Assembly: GCF_021731985.1 (NCBI RefSeq)
Contig: NZ_JAKFWH010000083.1
Coordinates: 1 to 34,100, forward strand
Length of the DNA stretch: 34,100 bases
Source of the DNA: Nitrosomonas sp.
Lineage (GTDB): Bacteria; Pseudomonadota; Gammaproteobacteria; Burkholderiales; Nitrosomonadaceae
Direction: 5' to 3'
The notes below the pieces were generated by a model, which did not search any database, had not been told where the DNA came from, and saw nothing but the letters and a program-made list of their open reading frames with translations. Made by a program: the position numbers and the translations under genes. Shown here piece after piece: positions 1 through 8,022 of the stretch. The number at the start of each line of letters is the position of its first letter. The first letter of the stretch is position 1.

Positions 1-1
1 G

Positions 2-73
2 GATCCGTTCTTCCAGATTGACATAGCTAAAAAGCTGTTGTTGCGAGTGTTCTATTCCGCGCATGATTTATGA
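2..73 (+). CDS. Possible C-terminal tail of a gene entering from the left edge
   Basis: One plus-strand frame is open from the window edge for 23 codons (DPFFQIDI...SAHDL) and ends at TGA 71-73, while the other two plus frames close quickly. A weak stem-loop with a T-tract follows at 98-117. This would fit the 3' end of a gene convergent with the chemoreceptor. The fragment is too short to recognise and may be chance. Confidence 0.2.
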   Translation, partial: DPFFQIDIAKKLLLRVFYSAHDL

Positions 74-97
74 AATGAGTGGGTTCAATCAAATTTT

Positions 98-117
98 ACC
101 CGACTCGGTGGGTTTTT
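98..117 (+). terminator. Weak possible terminator
   Basis: ACCC at 98-101 pairs with GGGT at 110-113 around an 8-nt loop, followed directly by a T-tract (114-117). The stem is only 4 bp, so it is a weak candidate for ending transcription entering from the left edge. It lies between convergent reading frames. Confidence 0.2.
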
Positions 118-1805
118 CAACGGCCTGTTAAATGACTGTTGCTATTGTGAAGGTTGCTTCTTTCCGTTAATCCGGTTCTTTTGTCAGCCAGTTGAACCAC
201 GGCAGCTGGCCGTTTTGCCGTATTGTGTGCCACATTGAATATGGAAATGGCGCCGACTAACTCATGTGCCTGCTGCTCCAACGAGGCGGCGGCAGCGGCT
301 GCCTGTTCTACCAGCGCTGCATTTTGTTGTGTGACTTCATCCATTTGAGTCACCGCTTGATTGACCTGTTCGATACCAGTGCTTTGTTCCTTGGAGGCTG
401 AGGTGATGTCTGACATGATTTCAGTCACATGTTTAATGGATCCAACTATTTCATCCATTGTTTTACCCGCCCGATTAACTAGCGCGGCCCCTTCATCAAC
501 CTTTTGTACAGAATCATCAATCAGTGTTTTAATTTCCTTGGCTGCTGTGGCGCTGCGTTGCGCGAGGTTACGAACTTCGGTTGCTACGACCGCAAATCCC
601 CGGCCTTGCTCACCAGCGCGCGCTGCTTCAACGGCCGCATTGAGTGCTAGGATATTTGTTTGGAAGGCAATGCCATCAATGACATTAATGATGTCTGCGA
701 TCTTTTTTGAGCTTTCACTGATTGCCGACATCGTGGTAACAACTTCTTTCATCATGATTCCGCCTTTGGCGGTAATGTCGCTGGCTGTCAAGGCGAGTTG
801 GCTGGCACTCACGGAGTTATCCGTGTTCTGACGCACGGCTGAGGTTAATTCTTCCATGCTGGAGGCTGTTTCTTCTAGCGAAGAGGCTTGTTCCTCCGTG
901 CGTTGTGATAAATCCAGATTACCGGAAGCAATTTCACCGGTTGCCTGACGAACGGATAGGGCGTTTTTTTGCACATCAAGTACTGTCGCTCTCAGGTTGA
1001 TTCCCGTCTGAATGAGTGCTTTTAATAATTCACCAAATTCATCACTGCGGTTAATGGAAAATTGATGCGTTAAATCTCCGGCGGCCAGTTTGTTTGCAAT
1101 GTCAGTTGCTTGTTCCAGTGGAGACAGTGTATTTCGTATCATACTAAAAGCAAGATAGATCATCACAGCTACGCCGGTTACAGTTATTCCGGCAATCATG
1201 CTGCTCAGTGATGTGGGAATCTGAGTTTGTGTAAGACCCCACCAACCAATACCACCGGCAGACAATAAAAATAAAGCGGGAATGGCCATAAAAAGAGCAA
1301 TTCGTTTGCTCATGGTCATTTTAAAAAGCGCAGAAAATTTCCCAACCAGATCGGTACGCACCACCTGACCTTTCTCGATCTTCAGGTTAGGTGCTTTTCC
1401 ATCCAGGATTTTTCGATAAATCGGCGTAGCCTGCTCAATTGCTGTGCGAGGTGCTTTGGTGCGAACTGATAAATAACCGGTGATTTTCCCATTTTCCAGC
1501 AGGGGGGTTGCATTGGCATTGATCCAGTAGAAATCGCCATTCTTACGGCGATTCTTAACCAATCCTGTCCAGGGTAAGCCCTGTTTCAACGTGTTCCATA
1601 AATCCTCAAATGCTTCAGGGGGCATATCCGGATGACGCACAATATTATGCGCTTTGCCGATTAGTTCTTCTTCGGAGAAGCCGCTGACTTCAATAAAGGT
1701 TGGGTTGATATAAGTGATTCTTCCCTTCGTATCGGTGGTTGATACAATTAAGGTATCGTCGTTAATGGGATATTCTGTATTGGTAATCGGAAGATTTACT
1801 CTCAT
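117..1805 (-). CDS. Methyl-accepting chemotaxis protein with N-terminal PAS domain (Aer-like)
   Basis: A 562-residue receptor that passes a signal to the CheA-CheW array at the cytoplasmic membrane. Residues about 15-120 form a PAS domain ([14 protein letters not shown]..., [17 protein letters not shown]), the type that in Aer receptors binds FAD and senses redox state. Two hydrophobic segments, about 167-191 and 201-222, are separated by only about ten residues, so there is no periplasmic sensor domain and sensing must be cytoplasmic. A HAMP linker follows (about 222-275), then a long MCP signalling helix pair (about 300-530) with the conserved hairpin tip near [20 protein letters not shown]. 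No CheR-binding pentapeptide is visible at the C-terminus. The start has a good AAGGA ribosome site about 6 bases upstream. It is divergent from a two-component cluster whose kinase carries a similar PAS domain. The ligand is inferred, not seen. Confidence 0.93.
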   Translation of the reverse strand: MRVNLPITNTEYPINDDTLIVSTTDTKGRITYINPTFIEVSGFSEEELIGKAHNIVRHPDMPPEAFEDLWNTLKQGLPWTGLVKNRRKNGDFYWINANATPLLENGKITGYLSVRTKAPRTAIEQATPIYRKILDGKAPNLKIEKGQVVRTDLVGKFSALFKMTMSKRIALFMAIPALFLLSAGGIGWWGLTQTQIPTSLSSMIAGITVTGVAVMIYLAFSMIRNTLSPLEQATDIANKLAAGDLTHQFSINRSDEFGELLKALIQTGINLRATVLDVQKNALSVRQATGEIASGNLDLSQRTEEQASSLEETASSMEELTSAVRQNTDNSVSASQLALTASDITAKGGIMMKEVVTTMSAISESSKKIADIINVIDGIAFQTNILALNAAVEAARAGEQGRGFAVVATEVRNLAQRSATAAKEIKTLIDDSVQKVDEGAALVNRAGKTMDEIVGSIKHVTEIMSDITSASKEQSTGIEQVNQAVTQMDEVTQQNAALVEQAAAAAASLEQQAHELVGAISIFNVAHNTAKRPAAVVQLADKRTGLTERSNLHNSNSHLTGR

Positions 1806-2199
1806 CTTCTATCCTTTTATAATTTATCAAAATTGAAGTTGAGTTTTACGGCAGCCGATTAATTATTACTTTGTCGGTAACTTCCTATTTATGAATAGGA
1901 AATAATACATTCAACCATAAGAAATTATGACCATAAATTGTAGGAACTATTTTGTTGTAATTGTTCTGGATAGTTATCTGTGTGAATTTCCAGTCAATCT
2001 CAGCCCGGAATAATCAGCGCTCACAATATCAAATGGAAAAACAATCAGAATATTCCTATGGTTTTTAATATTTCAGATGGATATGATGGGAGTTACAATC
2101 TCTTTTGTCATAATGGACATCAGAACAGAGCTAGGTGATTACCAATGAAGGCATTCATGAGAAACAGGCGTATAACCGTGATTCTCGGTTAAAAGCAAT
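1806..2199. other. Divergent intergenic region between chemoreceptor and kinase genes
   Basis: A 394-bp AT-rich spacer between divergent start codons, so it should hold promoters for both transcripts. I see no reading frame worth reporting. I looked for a sigma-28 chemotaxis promoter (TAAA and GCCGATAA boxes) in front of the receptor and found no convincing match. One perfect stem-loop lies at 1882-1901. Confidence 0.5.
1882..1901. promoter_or_regulatory. Perfect 8-bp inverted repeat (possible operator or leader hairpin)
   Basis: TTCCTATT at 1882-1889 and AATAGGAA at 1894-1901 are exact reverse complements separated by TATG. The repeat sits 77 bp upstream of the chemoreceptor start in an AT-rich divergent spacer. 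It could bind a dimeric regulator or form a leader hairpin. No T-tract follows, so it does not look like a terminator. The role is unproven. Confidence 0.3.
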
Positions 2200-3840
2200 A
2201 TGAGCTTACAAAAAGAAGCCGGCTGGAATAAGAAATTTACCCCCGATAAGTTTTTGGATTCGGTACAAAATCCATTAAGTGATCCTGGCGGAAAGTCGAA
2301 TCCAAGCAACATAGCGCACAAAGCGCAGTTCATTTCCAACCCAGTGCTTGATAGAGGCAATCTTTCAAGTATGAGTGAGAGTGAAGCGCACGAGAAATTG
2401 AATAAATTTGCATGTTTATATGAAATTTCCCGTGACATGCTGACTATTCGTTCTATTGATGATCTGTGTCAAAAAATTATTGAGCAGATGGGATTAGCAT
2501 GGCGCTGCTCGGGTGATGTTTTTCCTCTCATCGAGATAGATAATCAATGCTTTACATCCAATGATTTTGTGCATGCTTTAGAACATCAATTTTCTGCCCC
2601 AATCCTTGTTAAGGAAGAGATTCGCGGACAAGTCTGTATTTTTTATGGAGATAGCAATCGAATACGATGGTCGCCAGATGAAGATGCTGTGTTTTTGCAA
2701 AATATAGCCAATGATCTCGGTTTATGGCTGGAACAAAAGCAGCTTGTTGATGGACAAACAGCTTCGTTGAGTGAAATCAGAATGATTGAAAGGGCGCTTG
2801 ATGAGCATGCCATTCTAGCAATAACTAACAAACAGGGAAAAATAAAGTATGTTAATCAAAAGTTTTGCTCTGTTTCTCAATACTCAAGCGAAGAATTAAT
2901 CGGACAAGATCATCGGATTATTAACTCCGGTTATCATTCTAAAGAATTTATACGTAACTTATGGACTACCCTTGCGAAGGGTGAAACCTGGAAGGGGGAA
3001 ATCAAGAATCGCGCTAAAGATGGAACTGTTTACTGGGTTGATACCACAATTGTTCCATGTCTCGATCATGCCGGTTCTCCGTATCAATTCGTTGCAATAC
3101 GCACCGAGGTGACGGAATACAAGCGATTGGAACAAAAAATGGAGGAGCAAGTCGCTGAATTGGCGCGCTCTAACGATGAGCTTGAGCAATTTGCGTATGT
3201 TGTTACGCACGACTTGCAGGAACCATTGCGTACGATTAGTAGCTTTGTACAGCTACTGAAGAAATACGCTAACAATCAATTGGATGAGCGTGCAAATGAC
3301 TTGATCTCGCACGTGGTGGCCGGTACAAGTCGCATGCAGATACTGATTGATGATCTGTTAACTTATGCACAAGTCAATGCGAGTCAAACCCTGAAAGAAG
3401 TGGATTGTGAATGTTTGCTCAGCAATGTTCTGGCTGATTTGTCGGTCACGAGTAGCGAATGTAACGCGATAATCACCCGTGATAAGCTTCCCGTGGTTAG
3501 CGGTATTCCTTTCCAGCTTACTCAGTTATTTACTAATTTAATCAATAATGCATTTAAATTTCAAAGAGAGCAGCCACCACGAATTCATGTGGGTGTAGAA
3601 GAAAGTTCGGATCAATGGGTTTTTTCGGTGAGTGATAACGGAATTGGTATAGAGGCGCAATATTTAGAGCGGATTTTCCGGGTATTTCAACGGCTGCATA
3701 GTCGTAGAGAATATGCAGGTGCAGGTATCGGTTTGGCAATTTGTAAGAAAGTTGTCGAACATCACGGGGGGAGCATTTGGGTCAAATCAGAGCCCAATGT
3801 AGGTTCCTCATTTTATTTTTCAATTCCAAAAACTAATTAA
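2200..3840 (+). CDS. Cytoplasmic sensor histidine kinase, GAF-PAS-HisKA-HATPase
   Basis: A 546-residue kinase with no membrane segment. Residues about 65-180 resemble a GAF domain. Residues about 195-310 form a PAS domain (ITNKQGKIKYVNQKF, NRAKDGTVYWVDTTIVP). After a short coiled coil comes a HisKA domain with phospho-acceptor His337 in the box THDLQEPLRTISSF, a form common in phytochrome-like kinases. The HATPase domain shows an N box (NLINNAFKF), a G1 box (SDNGIGIEAQYLERIF) and a G2 box (GAGIGLAICKKVVEHHGGS). The start is uncertain: the ATG at 2200 has a poor ribosome site, and an in-frame ATG at 2371 (residue 58) follows AGAGG at a long 13-base spacing; the first 57 residues look unstructured. 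It is the first gene of a four-gene signalling cluster, with the next gene 9 bp downstream, suggesting it phosphorylates that receiver. Confidence 0.9.
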   Translation: MSLQKEAGWNKKFTPDKFLDSVQNPLSDPGGKSNPSNIAHKAQFISNPVLDRGNLSSMSESEAHEKLNKFACLYEISRDMLTIRSIDDLCQKIIEQMGLAWRCSGDVFPLIEIDNQCFTSNDFVHALEHQFSAPILVKEEIRGQVCIFYGDSNRIRWSPDEDAVFLQNIANDLGLWLEQKQLVDGQTASLSEIRMIERALDEHAILAITNKQGKIKYVNQKFCSVSQYSSEELIGQDHRIINSGYHSKEFIRNLWTTLAKGETWKGEIKNRAKDGTVYWVDTTIVPCLDHAGSPYQFVAIRTEVTEYKRLEQKMEEQVAELARSNDELEQFAYVVTHDLQEPLRTISSFVQLLKKYANNQLDERANDLISHVVAGTSRMQILIDDLLTYAQVNASQTLKEVDCECLLSNVLADLSVTSSECNAIITRDKLPVVSGIPFQLTQLFTNLINNAFKFQREQPPRIHVGVEESSDQWVFSVSDNGIGIEAQYLERIFRVFQRLHSRREYAGAGIGLAICKKVVEHHGGSIWVKSEPNVGSSFYFSIPKTN

Positions 3841-3849
3841 GTATTTGCA

Positions 3850-4296
3850 ATGCGCGATAAAAATAATACTCATCCCAGCGTAATTCTGATGATAGATGAC
3901 AATCCTACAGATGTTTTGTTGATTAAAGAGGCTTTTGCATTCTGTGAAGCGAATAGCGAAATCTATGCGGCAGAAGATGGCGTGTATGCATTAGAGTTTC
4001 TAAAGCGACAAGGACAGAATCTTCACGCGCCTCGTCCAGATCTTATCTTGCTGGATTTAAATATGCCGAGAAAAAATGGACTCGAGGTTTTAGCCGAATT
4101 GAAAGCAGACCCCGAATTCACTAGCATTCCTGTCATTGTCTACACCTCTTCTGTGACTAAGGAAGATATCAAAGCTGCTTATCATAGTCATGCGAATGGC
4201 TATATTAGAAAATCGGTGGATTTTGATGAATGTATAAAAACAGCGCAATCAATTAAAGATTTCTGGTTTTCTACTGCCATATTATATGAACCCTAA
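3850..4296 (+). CDS. Stand-alone CheY-like response regulator (Rcp1 type)
   Basis: A 148-residue single receiver domain with no output domain. The acidic pocket is IDDNPTD (Asp16, Asp17) and the phospho-acceptor is Asp69 in ILLDLNMPRKNGLEVL. The conserved Thr/Ser lies in VIVYTSSVTKED and the conserved Lys in NGYIRKSVD. The PRKNG context and about 145-residue length match the Rcp1-like receivers that usually sit directly after HDLQEPLR-type kinases, as here. Its likely partner is the kinase 9 bp upstream. Output must come from protein-protein contact or phosphotransfer, possibly to the hybrid kinase encoded 6 bp downstream. The ribosome site in front of the ATG is weak, so translation may depend on coupling to the kinase gene. 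Confidence 0.92.
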   Translation: MRDKNNTHPSVILMIDDNPTDVLLIKEAFAFCEANSEIYAAEDGVYALEFLKRQGQNLHAPRPDLILLDLNMPRKNGLEVLAELKADPEFTSIPVIVYTSSVTKEDIKAAYHSHANGYIRKSVDFDECIKTAQSIKDFWFSTAILYEP

Positions 4297-4302
4297 TCTG
4301 TC

Positions 4303-5748
4303 ATGAACCCGACTAAGATTCATATTTTATTAATCGAAGATAATGAAACTGATGCAATACTTGTGCAAAGTGACTTACAGCAAGCGATGGGCGAGCAGAT
4401 TTCTGTGGTCCATACGGAGCGATTGGATTCTGCGCTGCAATTAATTCAACAGCAGTCATTTGATCTCATTTTGTCGGATCTTACGCTACCTGATAGCGAT
4501 GGGGTTGCAACGATTAATCGATTGCGTGAAAACGCTGCCAGTATACCTATCGCAGTGTTATCTTTTAGGGATGATGAGAAACTTGCAATCAAAGCGATTA
4601 AAGCCGGTGCGCAGGATTATCTCGTTAAGGGAAGTCTGTCCGAGGGTGTTCTGGCGCGGGTTATTCGCTATTCAATCGAAAGAAAGCGCATCGAAGAAAG
4701 TAACCGGAAAGCACATCAGCAGTTTCAGACTATCTTTGAAAAAGCACCGCTGGGTATTGCGTTGATTAATTTGTCAACGGGAAAATATTACGATGTGAAC
4801 CCGAAGTATGCATCCATTGTCGGAAGGGGTGTGGATGAACTTCTTGTTACCAATCAGTCGGATATTCTTCATCCGGATGATGTATCCTCCTACCGGAAGG
4901 ATATCGAGAAATTTATCATTTATCAGTCGTGTGATTGCAGGCTAGCCAAAAGAATCCTGCGCCCGGATATGTCCATTATTTGGATTGAAATCTCTATCGT
5001 GTCGTTTGAGATCATGGGTAATGGGGAAGTATGCCATTTATGTATGATTGAAGACATTACGGAAAGTAGGCGGATGATCGAGAGTCTCCGCCAATTAACG
5101 ACACATTTGCAGGATGTCAGGGAAGAGGAAAGAACCCGGATTGGCCGAGAAATACATGATGTTCTAGGTGGAACCTTAACTGTTCTGAAAATGGATTTGG
5201 ATTGGCTCTCAAAGAAAATAAGTGCGGATCCAATGCATGAACGGATCAGATCGCTTTATGAACTAACGGGCGAGGCCATCGAAACAGCACGAAGGGTTTC
5301 AATAAATTTGCGTCCCAATGTACTGGACAATTTAGGATTGTATGGTGCCATCGAATGGCAAATACGCGAATTTGAGCAACGCACCAATATTCGATGCGAA
5401 TTAGAATCAACGATCTCAAATTTATCTTTGAGTAATAAGCACTCTGAAACCAGTATTTTTAGAGTGATTCAGGAAGTGTTTATTAACATAGTCCGGCACT
5501 CACAAGCTTCCCGGGTCGATATTGAGCTTTCTGAAGATGAGGATGACATTTTGATTACCATCAAAGATAATGGCGTTGGGATCACCGAATCACAAATGCT
5601 GAATCCTGAGTCTTTCGGAATAATCGGCATGAATGAGCGGACACAGCAAATCGGCGGTAAACTGGAGATATCCGGGTTGCCTTCTCAGGGTAGTGTTGTC
5701 ACACTCAAGATACCGCTTACCATAGCAACAACAAATGTTGGGGATTAA
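4303..5748 (+). CDS. Receiver-PAS-histidine kinase (HisKA_3 / NarX-like)
   Basis: A 481-residue cytoplasmic protein with the receiver at its N-terminus, an inverted order compared with usual hybrid kinases. The receiver (about 5-120) has Asp13 in LLIEDNETDA, Asp59 in LILSDLTLPDSDG and Lys in DYLVKGS. A PAS domain spans about 135-255. The dimerisation/phospho-acceptor domain is HisKA_3, with His285 in EERTRIGREIHDVLGG. The HATPase domain has NIVRHSQAS and IKDNGVGI, then FGIIGMNERTQQIGG. HisKA_3 kinases normally phosphorylate NarL/FixJ regulators, and one is encoded 3 bp downstream. The receiver at the front suggests input from the kinase at 2200-3840, perhaps through the stand-alone receiver. 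The direction of phosphoryl flow is inferred. Confidence 0.92.
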   Translation: MNPTKIHILLIEDNETDAILVQSDLQQAMGEQISVVHTERLDSALQLIQQQSFDLILSDLTLPDSDGVATINRLRENAASIPIAVLSFRDDEKLAIKAIKAGAQDYLVKGSLSEGVLARVIRYSIERKRIEESNRKAHQQFQTIFEKAPLGIALINLSTGKYYDVNPKYASIVGRGVDELLVTNQSDILHPDDVSSYRKDIEKFIIYQSCDCRLAKRILRPDMSIIWIEISIVSFEIMGNGEVCHLCMIEDITESRRMIESLRQLTTHLQDVREEERTRIGREIHDVLGGTLTVLKMDLDWLSKKISADPMHERIRSLYELTGEAIETARRVSINLRPNVLDNLGLYGAIEWQIREFEQRTNIRCELESTISNLSLSNKHSETSIFRVIQEVFINIVRHSQASRVDIELSEDEDDILITIKDNGVGITESQMLNPESFGIIGMNERTQQIGGKLEISGLPSQGSVVTLKIPLTIATTNVGD

Positions 5749-5751
5749 TCA

Positions 5752-6384
5752 ATGATTAAAGTTCTGATTGCAGATGATCATGCTTTATTTCGTGACGGAC
5801 TTAAACGAATTATCAATGAAACAGACGATATCGATGTGGTTGCGGAAGCCATTGATGGGAAGGACATTTTAAAGAAGGCGAAGGAGTGCGATTGGGATAT
5901 TGCGCTGTTGGATATTAATTTGCCCGATATCAATGGGCTGGACATTCTGAAAAGAATGTTATCAGCGAATGCGGCTTCACGTGTTCTGGTTTTAAGCATG
6001 TACCCGGAAGAAGAATATGCGATTCGGGCAATTCGTTCCGGAGCATCTGGGTATTTGACGAAAGACAGCCCGACCGATCAGCTCATTAGTGTGATTCGCC
6101 GGCTTGCCAAGGGCGGAAAGTATGTAAATCCTGAGCTGGCAGAGAAACTTTTGTTTAATCCTGTCTCAGATTCTGAGAATTTGACACACACGACATTCTC
6201 GGACCGGGAATTTCATGTTTTCAAACTCATTGTTGCCGGAGAATCCTTAACAGCCATTGCCAATAAATTGTCACTCAGTGTTAAAACAGTCAGTACGTAT
6301 CGATCGCGTATTCTGGAAAAAATGAACATGAAGAATAATGCGCAATTGGTCAAGTATGCGATTCAACACCGGCTGGTTGAATGA
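5752..6384 (+). CDS. NarL/FixJ-family response regulator
   Basis: A 210-residue DNA-binding regulator. The receiver (about 1-120) has Asp8 and Asp9 (IADDHALFRDGL), phospho-acceptor Asp54 (IALLDINLPDINGLDIL) and a KD pair in GYLTKDSPTDQL. The LuxR-type helix-turn-helix covers about 145-205 (FSDREFHVFKLIVAGESL, then LSVKTVSTYRSRILEKM). The start is supported by GGGGA about 8 bases upstream. It lies 3 bp after the HisKA_3 kinase gene, its probable cognate kinase. It is the last gene of the plus-strand cluster and is convergent with the hydrolase gene, with only 20 bp between the two stop codons. Target genes are unknown; the divergent chemoreceptor is one candidate. Confidence 0.94.
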   Translation: MIKVLIADDHALFRDGLKRIINETDDIDVVAEAIDGKDILKKAKECDWDIALLDINLPDINGLDILKRMLSANAASRVLVLSMYPEEEYAIRAIRSGASGYLTKDSPTDQLISVIRRLAKGGKYVNPELAEKLLFNPVSDSENLTHTTFSDREFHVFKLIVAGESLTAIANKLSLSVKTVSTYRSRILEKMNMKNNAQLVKYAIQHRLVE

Positions 6385-6404
6385 GATTGTATGCAATAGC
6401 TGCA

Positions 6405-7040
6405 TTATATTTGCGGGGAAAAGAATTGTAATATCACCTGTTTGAGTAATGCCAGTTTTCCATGAAAGAAATGTTCCGCGCCGGGTATGAAAATGATGGG
6501 TTGAGATTGGGGAGTTGCCCATGCCAGTAAATCGCCTGGTATTACGATATCATCTTGATCACCCTGAATAATCAAAGCATACTTCGTTGTTTCCGGAACG
6601 GCTGGTGCATTTAAGTTAACAACCGATGGCGCAACCAGAATGAGAAATTCTGGAATCAGTCGCCCAGCAGCATGCAACTGAATTGCGCCGCCAAATGAGA
6701 AGCCTGCCAGGAGTAACGGCAGATCCGCTGAATGCGCATTGAATTGATCGCGGACTGTTTGCGTGACAGCCATTACATCTTCTATCTCACCGATGCCACG
6801 ATCAAAAGCGCCTTCGCTTTTGCCCACGCCACGAAAATTAAATTTGGCTGTGATAAATCCAAGCGCTAACAAGGTGGTAAATAAGGTCTGAACAACCTTG
6901 TTATCCATTGTTCCGCCGTGTAACGGATGCGGATGTGCGATGATGGCAATTCCTTTCGGAACGGATTCCGGTTCCCCCAGAATGACTTCGAGTTTCCCAG
7001 CAGGACCATCAATGAAAAATTTTTGCGTAATAGCGGGCAA
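6405..7040 (-). CDS. Alpha/beta hydrolase (COG2945-like)
   Basis: A 211-residue soluble hydrolase. It has an oxyanion-hole region AHPHPLHGGTMDNKVV near residue 35, nucleophile Ser115 in AGFSFGGAIQL, acid Asp163 or Asp164 in IQGDQDDIVIP, and His190 in PGAEHFFHGKL: a full Ser-Asp-His triad. The HPHPLHGG and NFRGVGKSEG motifs are typical of small esterase-like hydrolases in proteobacteria whose substrate is not known. The start is TTG, supported by AAGG about 7 bases upstream. It lies 36 bp downstream of the ferredoxin gene on the same strand, so the two are probably co-transcribed, though no functional link is obvious. Confidence 0.88.
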   Translation of the reverse strand: MPAITQKFFIDGPAGKLEVILGEPESVPKGIAIIAHPHPLHGGTMDNKVVQTLFTTLLALGFITAKFNFRGVGKSEGAFDRGIGEIEDVMAVTQTVRDQFNAHSADLPLLLAGFSFGGAIQLHAAGRLIPEFLILVAPSVVNLNAPAVPETTKYALIIQGDQDDIVIPGDLLAWATPQSQPIIFIPGAEHFFHGKLALLKQVILQFFSPQI

Positions 7041-7076
7041 GTTTTTACCTTATGAGCGTGTCAAATTCGGTTGCTA

Positions 7077-7385
7077 TTAAATTTTCAGGCGTTCAACGAT
7101 GTTGCCTTTAATCAGGTGCTCATCGATGATTTCATCGATGTCGTCTTTGTCGATATAGGTGTACCAGGTTTCATCGGGATAAATGACGATGACCGGCCCT
7201 TCCTCGCAGCGATCCAAGCAACCGGCAGTATTGATGCGGATTTTTTTCTCACCACTCAACTTTAGCGATTTAATACGTTGCTTGGCGTAGTCGCGCAATT
7301 CCTGTGCGCAGAAATTGTTACAACATTTGGCACCGCCTTCGCGTTGATTGGTGCAGAAAAAGACATGATATTGATAATAGCTCAT
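7077..7385 (-). CDS. Thioredoxin-like [2Fe-2S] ferredoxin
   Basis: A 102-residue protein with the cysteine layout of the thioredoxin-fold [2Fe-2S] ferredoxins (related to NuoE and the Aquifex ferredoxin). Cys11 lies in VFFCTNQ, a cluster of Cys21, Cys22 and Cys26 follows in GAKCCNNFCAQ, and Cys56 and Cys60 lie in NTAGCLDRCEEGP. The acidic C-terminal part (YIDKDDIDEIIDEH) is usual for the family. Its role is electron transfer in the cytoplasm; the partner is unknown. It is upstream of the alpha/beta hydrolase gene. The intergenic DNA beyond its start holds the decayed potD-like gene, so the ancestral order was probably potD-like gene, ferredoxin, hydrolase. Confidence 0.92.
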   Translation of the reverse strand: MSYYQYHVFFCTNQREGGAKCCNNFCAQELRDYAKQRIKSLKLSGEKKIRINTAGCLDRCEEGPVIVIYPDETWYTYIDKDDIDEIIDEHLIKGNIVERLKI

Positions 7386-7418
7386 AGGTGCTCGATAAAA
7401 AATTGATAGATCGTTAGT

Positions 7419-7842
7419 TTAGCGTAATTTGATCTGCGGCTGAGTATCCGGCGTTGTTTATGATTCAGATCCGTAATCATTTCCAGTCGGGAAAACGTAT
7501 CTTCATCTGGAGAGATCACTTTATTTTGCAGTAATTCAGGCCGGATGAATGGTTTGGCATCGATATTGGGGTTGCCTGAGCCGATCAGGTTGGTCAGCTC
7601 AGCTCAGCGGAATTCCTGCCATCCAGCATAAAATTAATAAATTGATGTGCCAGATCCGGGTTTTTTCCACTTTGATGCAGCACCATGCTGTCCAATGACA
7701 TCACCGCGCCCTGCTTGGGAATCGCATAATCAATGGTGAAGTGGCGCCCGGTTTTTTGGGCATCCAGTGCCGCCTGAAATAAATCATTGGAATAACCGTG
7801 CACTACCCATAAATCACCAATGGCAATTTCGCGGATATAACA
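7419..7842 (-). pseudogene. Decayed potD-like periplasmic polyamine-binding protein (C-terminal part)
   Basis: Minus-strand translation from about 7842 gives a PotD-like C-terminal lobe (YIREIAIGDLWVVHGYSNDL, then IPKQGAVMSLDSMVLH and AHQFINFMLDGRN). It breaks at 7594 in SAELS-stop. Shifting frame restores the family sequence (LTNLIGSGNPNIDAKPFIRP, then LEMITDLNHKQRRILSR). The break is explained by a 5-bp tandem duplication, AGCTGAGCTG, near 7597-7606. A second shift near 7433 leads to QIKLR and a natural-looking TAA at 7419-7421. The N-terminal two thirds of the gene is missing upstream of 7842. Intact PotD proteins bind spermidine or putrescine for an ABC importer; no potABC genes are in view. 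The 93-codon open frame at 7594-7875 is part of this remnant, not a gene. Confidence 0.82.
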
Positions 7843-8022
7843 TACGGTTAAACAAATTGAGTTGCCTGAACCCAAGCTGCGCTAACCCATCTGTTTTTAA
7901 CCAGTGATACTTGGTTTTTAAGTAAGCGCCTGTATTTGATAAACATCAAACAGCCATTGGGCGATTTTATATATTATAAAAAGATAATCTTCAATACACG
8001 AAAATTTATTTGAGGAGTTCCA

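Noticed and set aside
1840-1860. GCCGATTA near 1852 as a sigma-28 chemotaxis promoter
   Set aside because: It resembles the -10 box but faces the plus strand, away from the chemoreceptor gene, and lies about 340 bp from the kinase start.
2139-2438. A 99-codon minus-strand frame over the kinase start
   Set aside because: It overlaps the kinase gene on the opposite strand and has no recognisable sequence or ribosome site.
7594-7875. A 93-codon open frame as an independent small protein
   Set aside because: Its sequence is the middle of a PotD-like protein whose C-terminus continues in another frame after a 5-bp duplication, and its first dozen residues are unrelated; it is part of a pseudogene.
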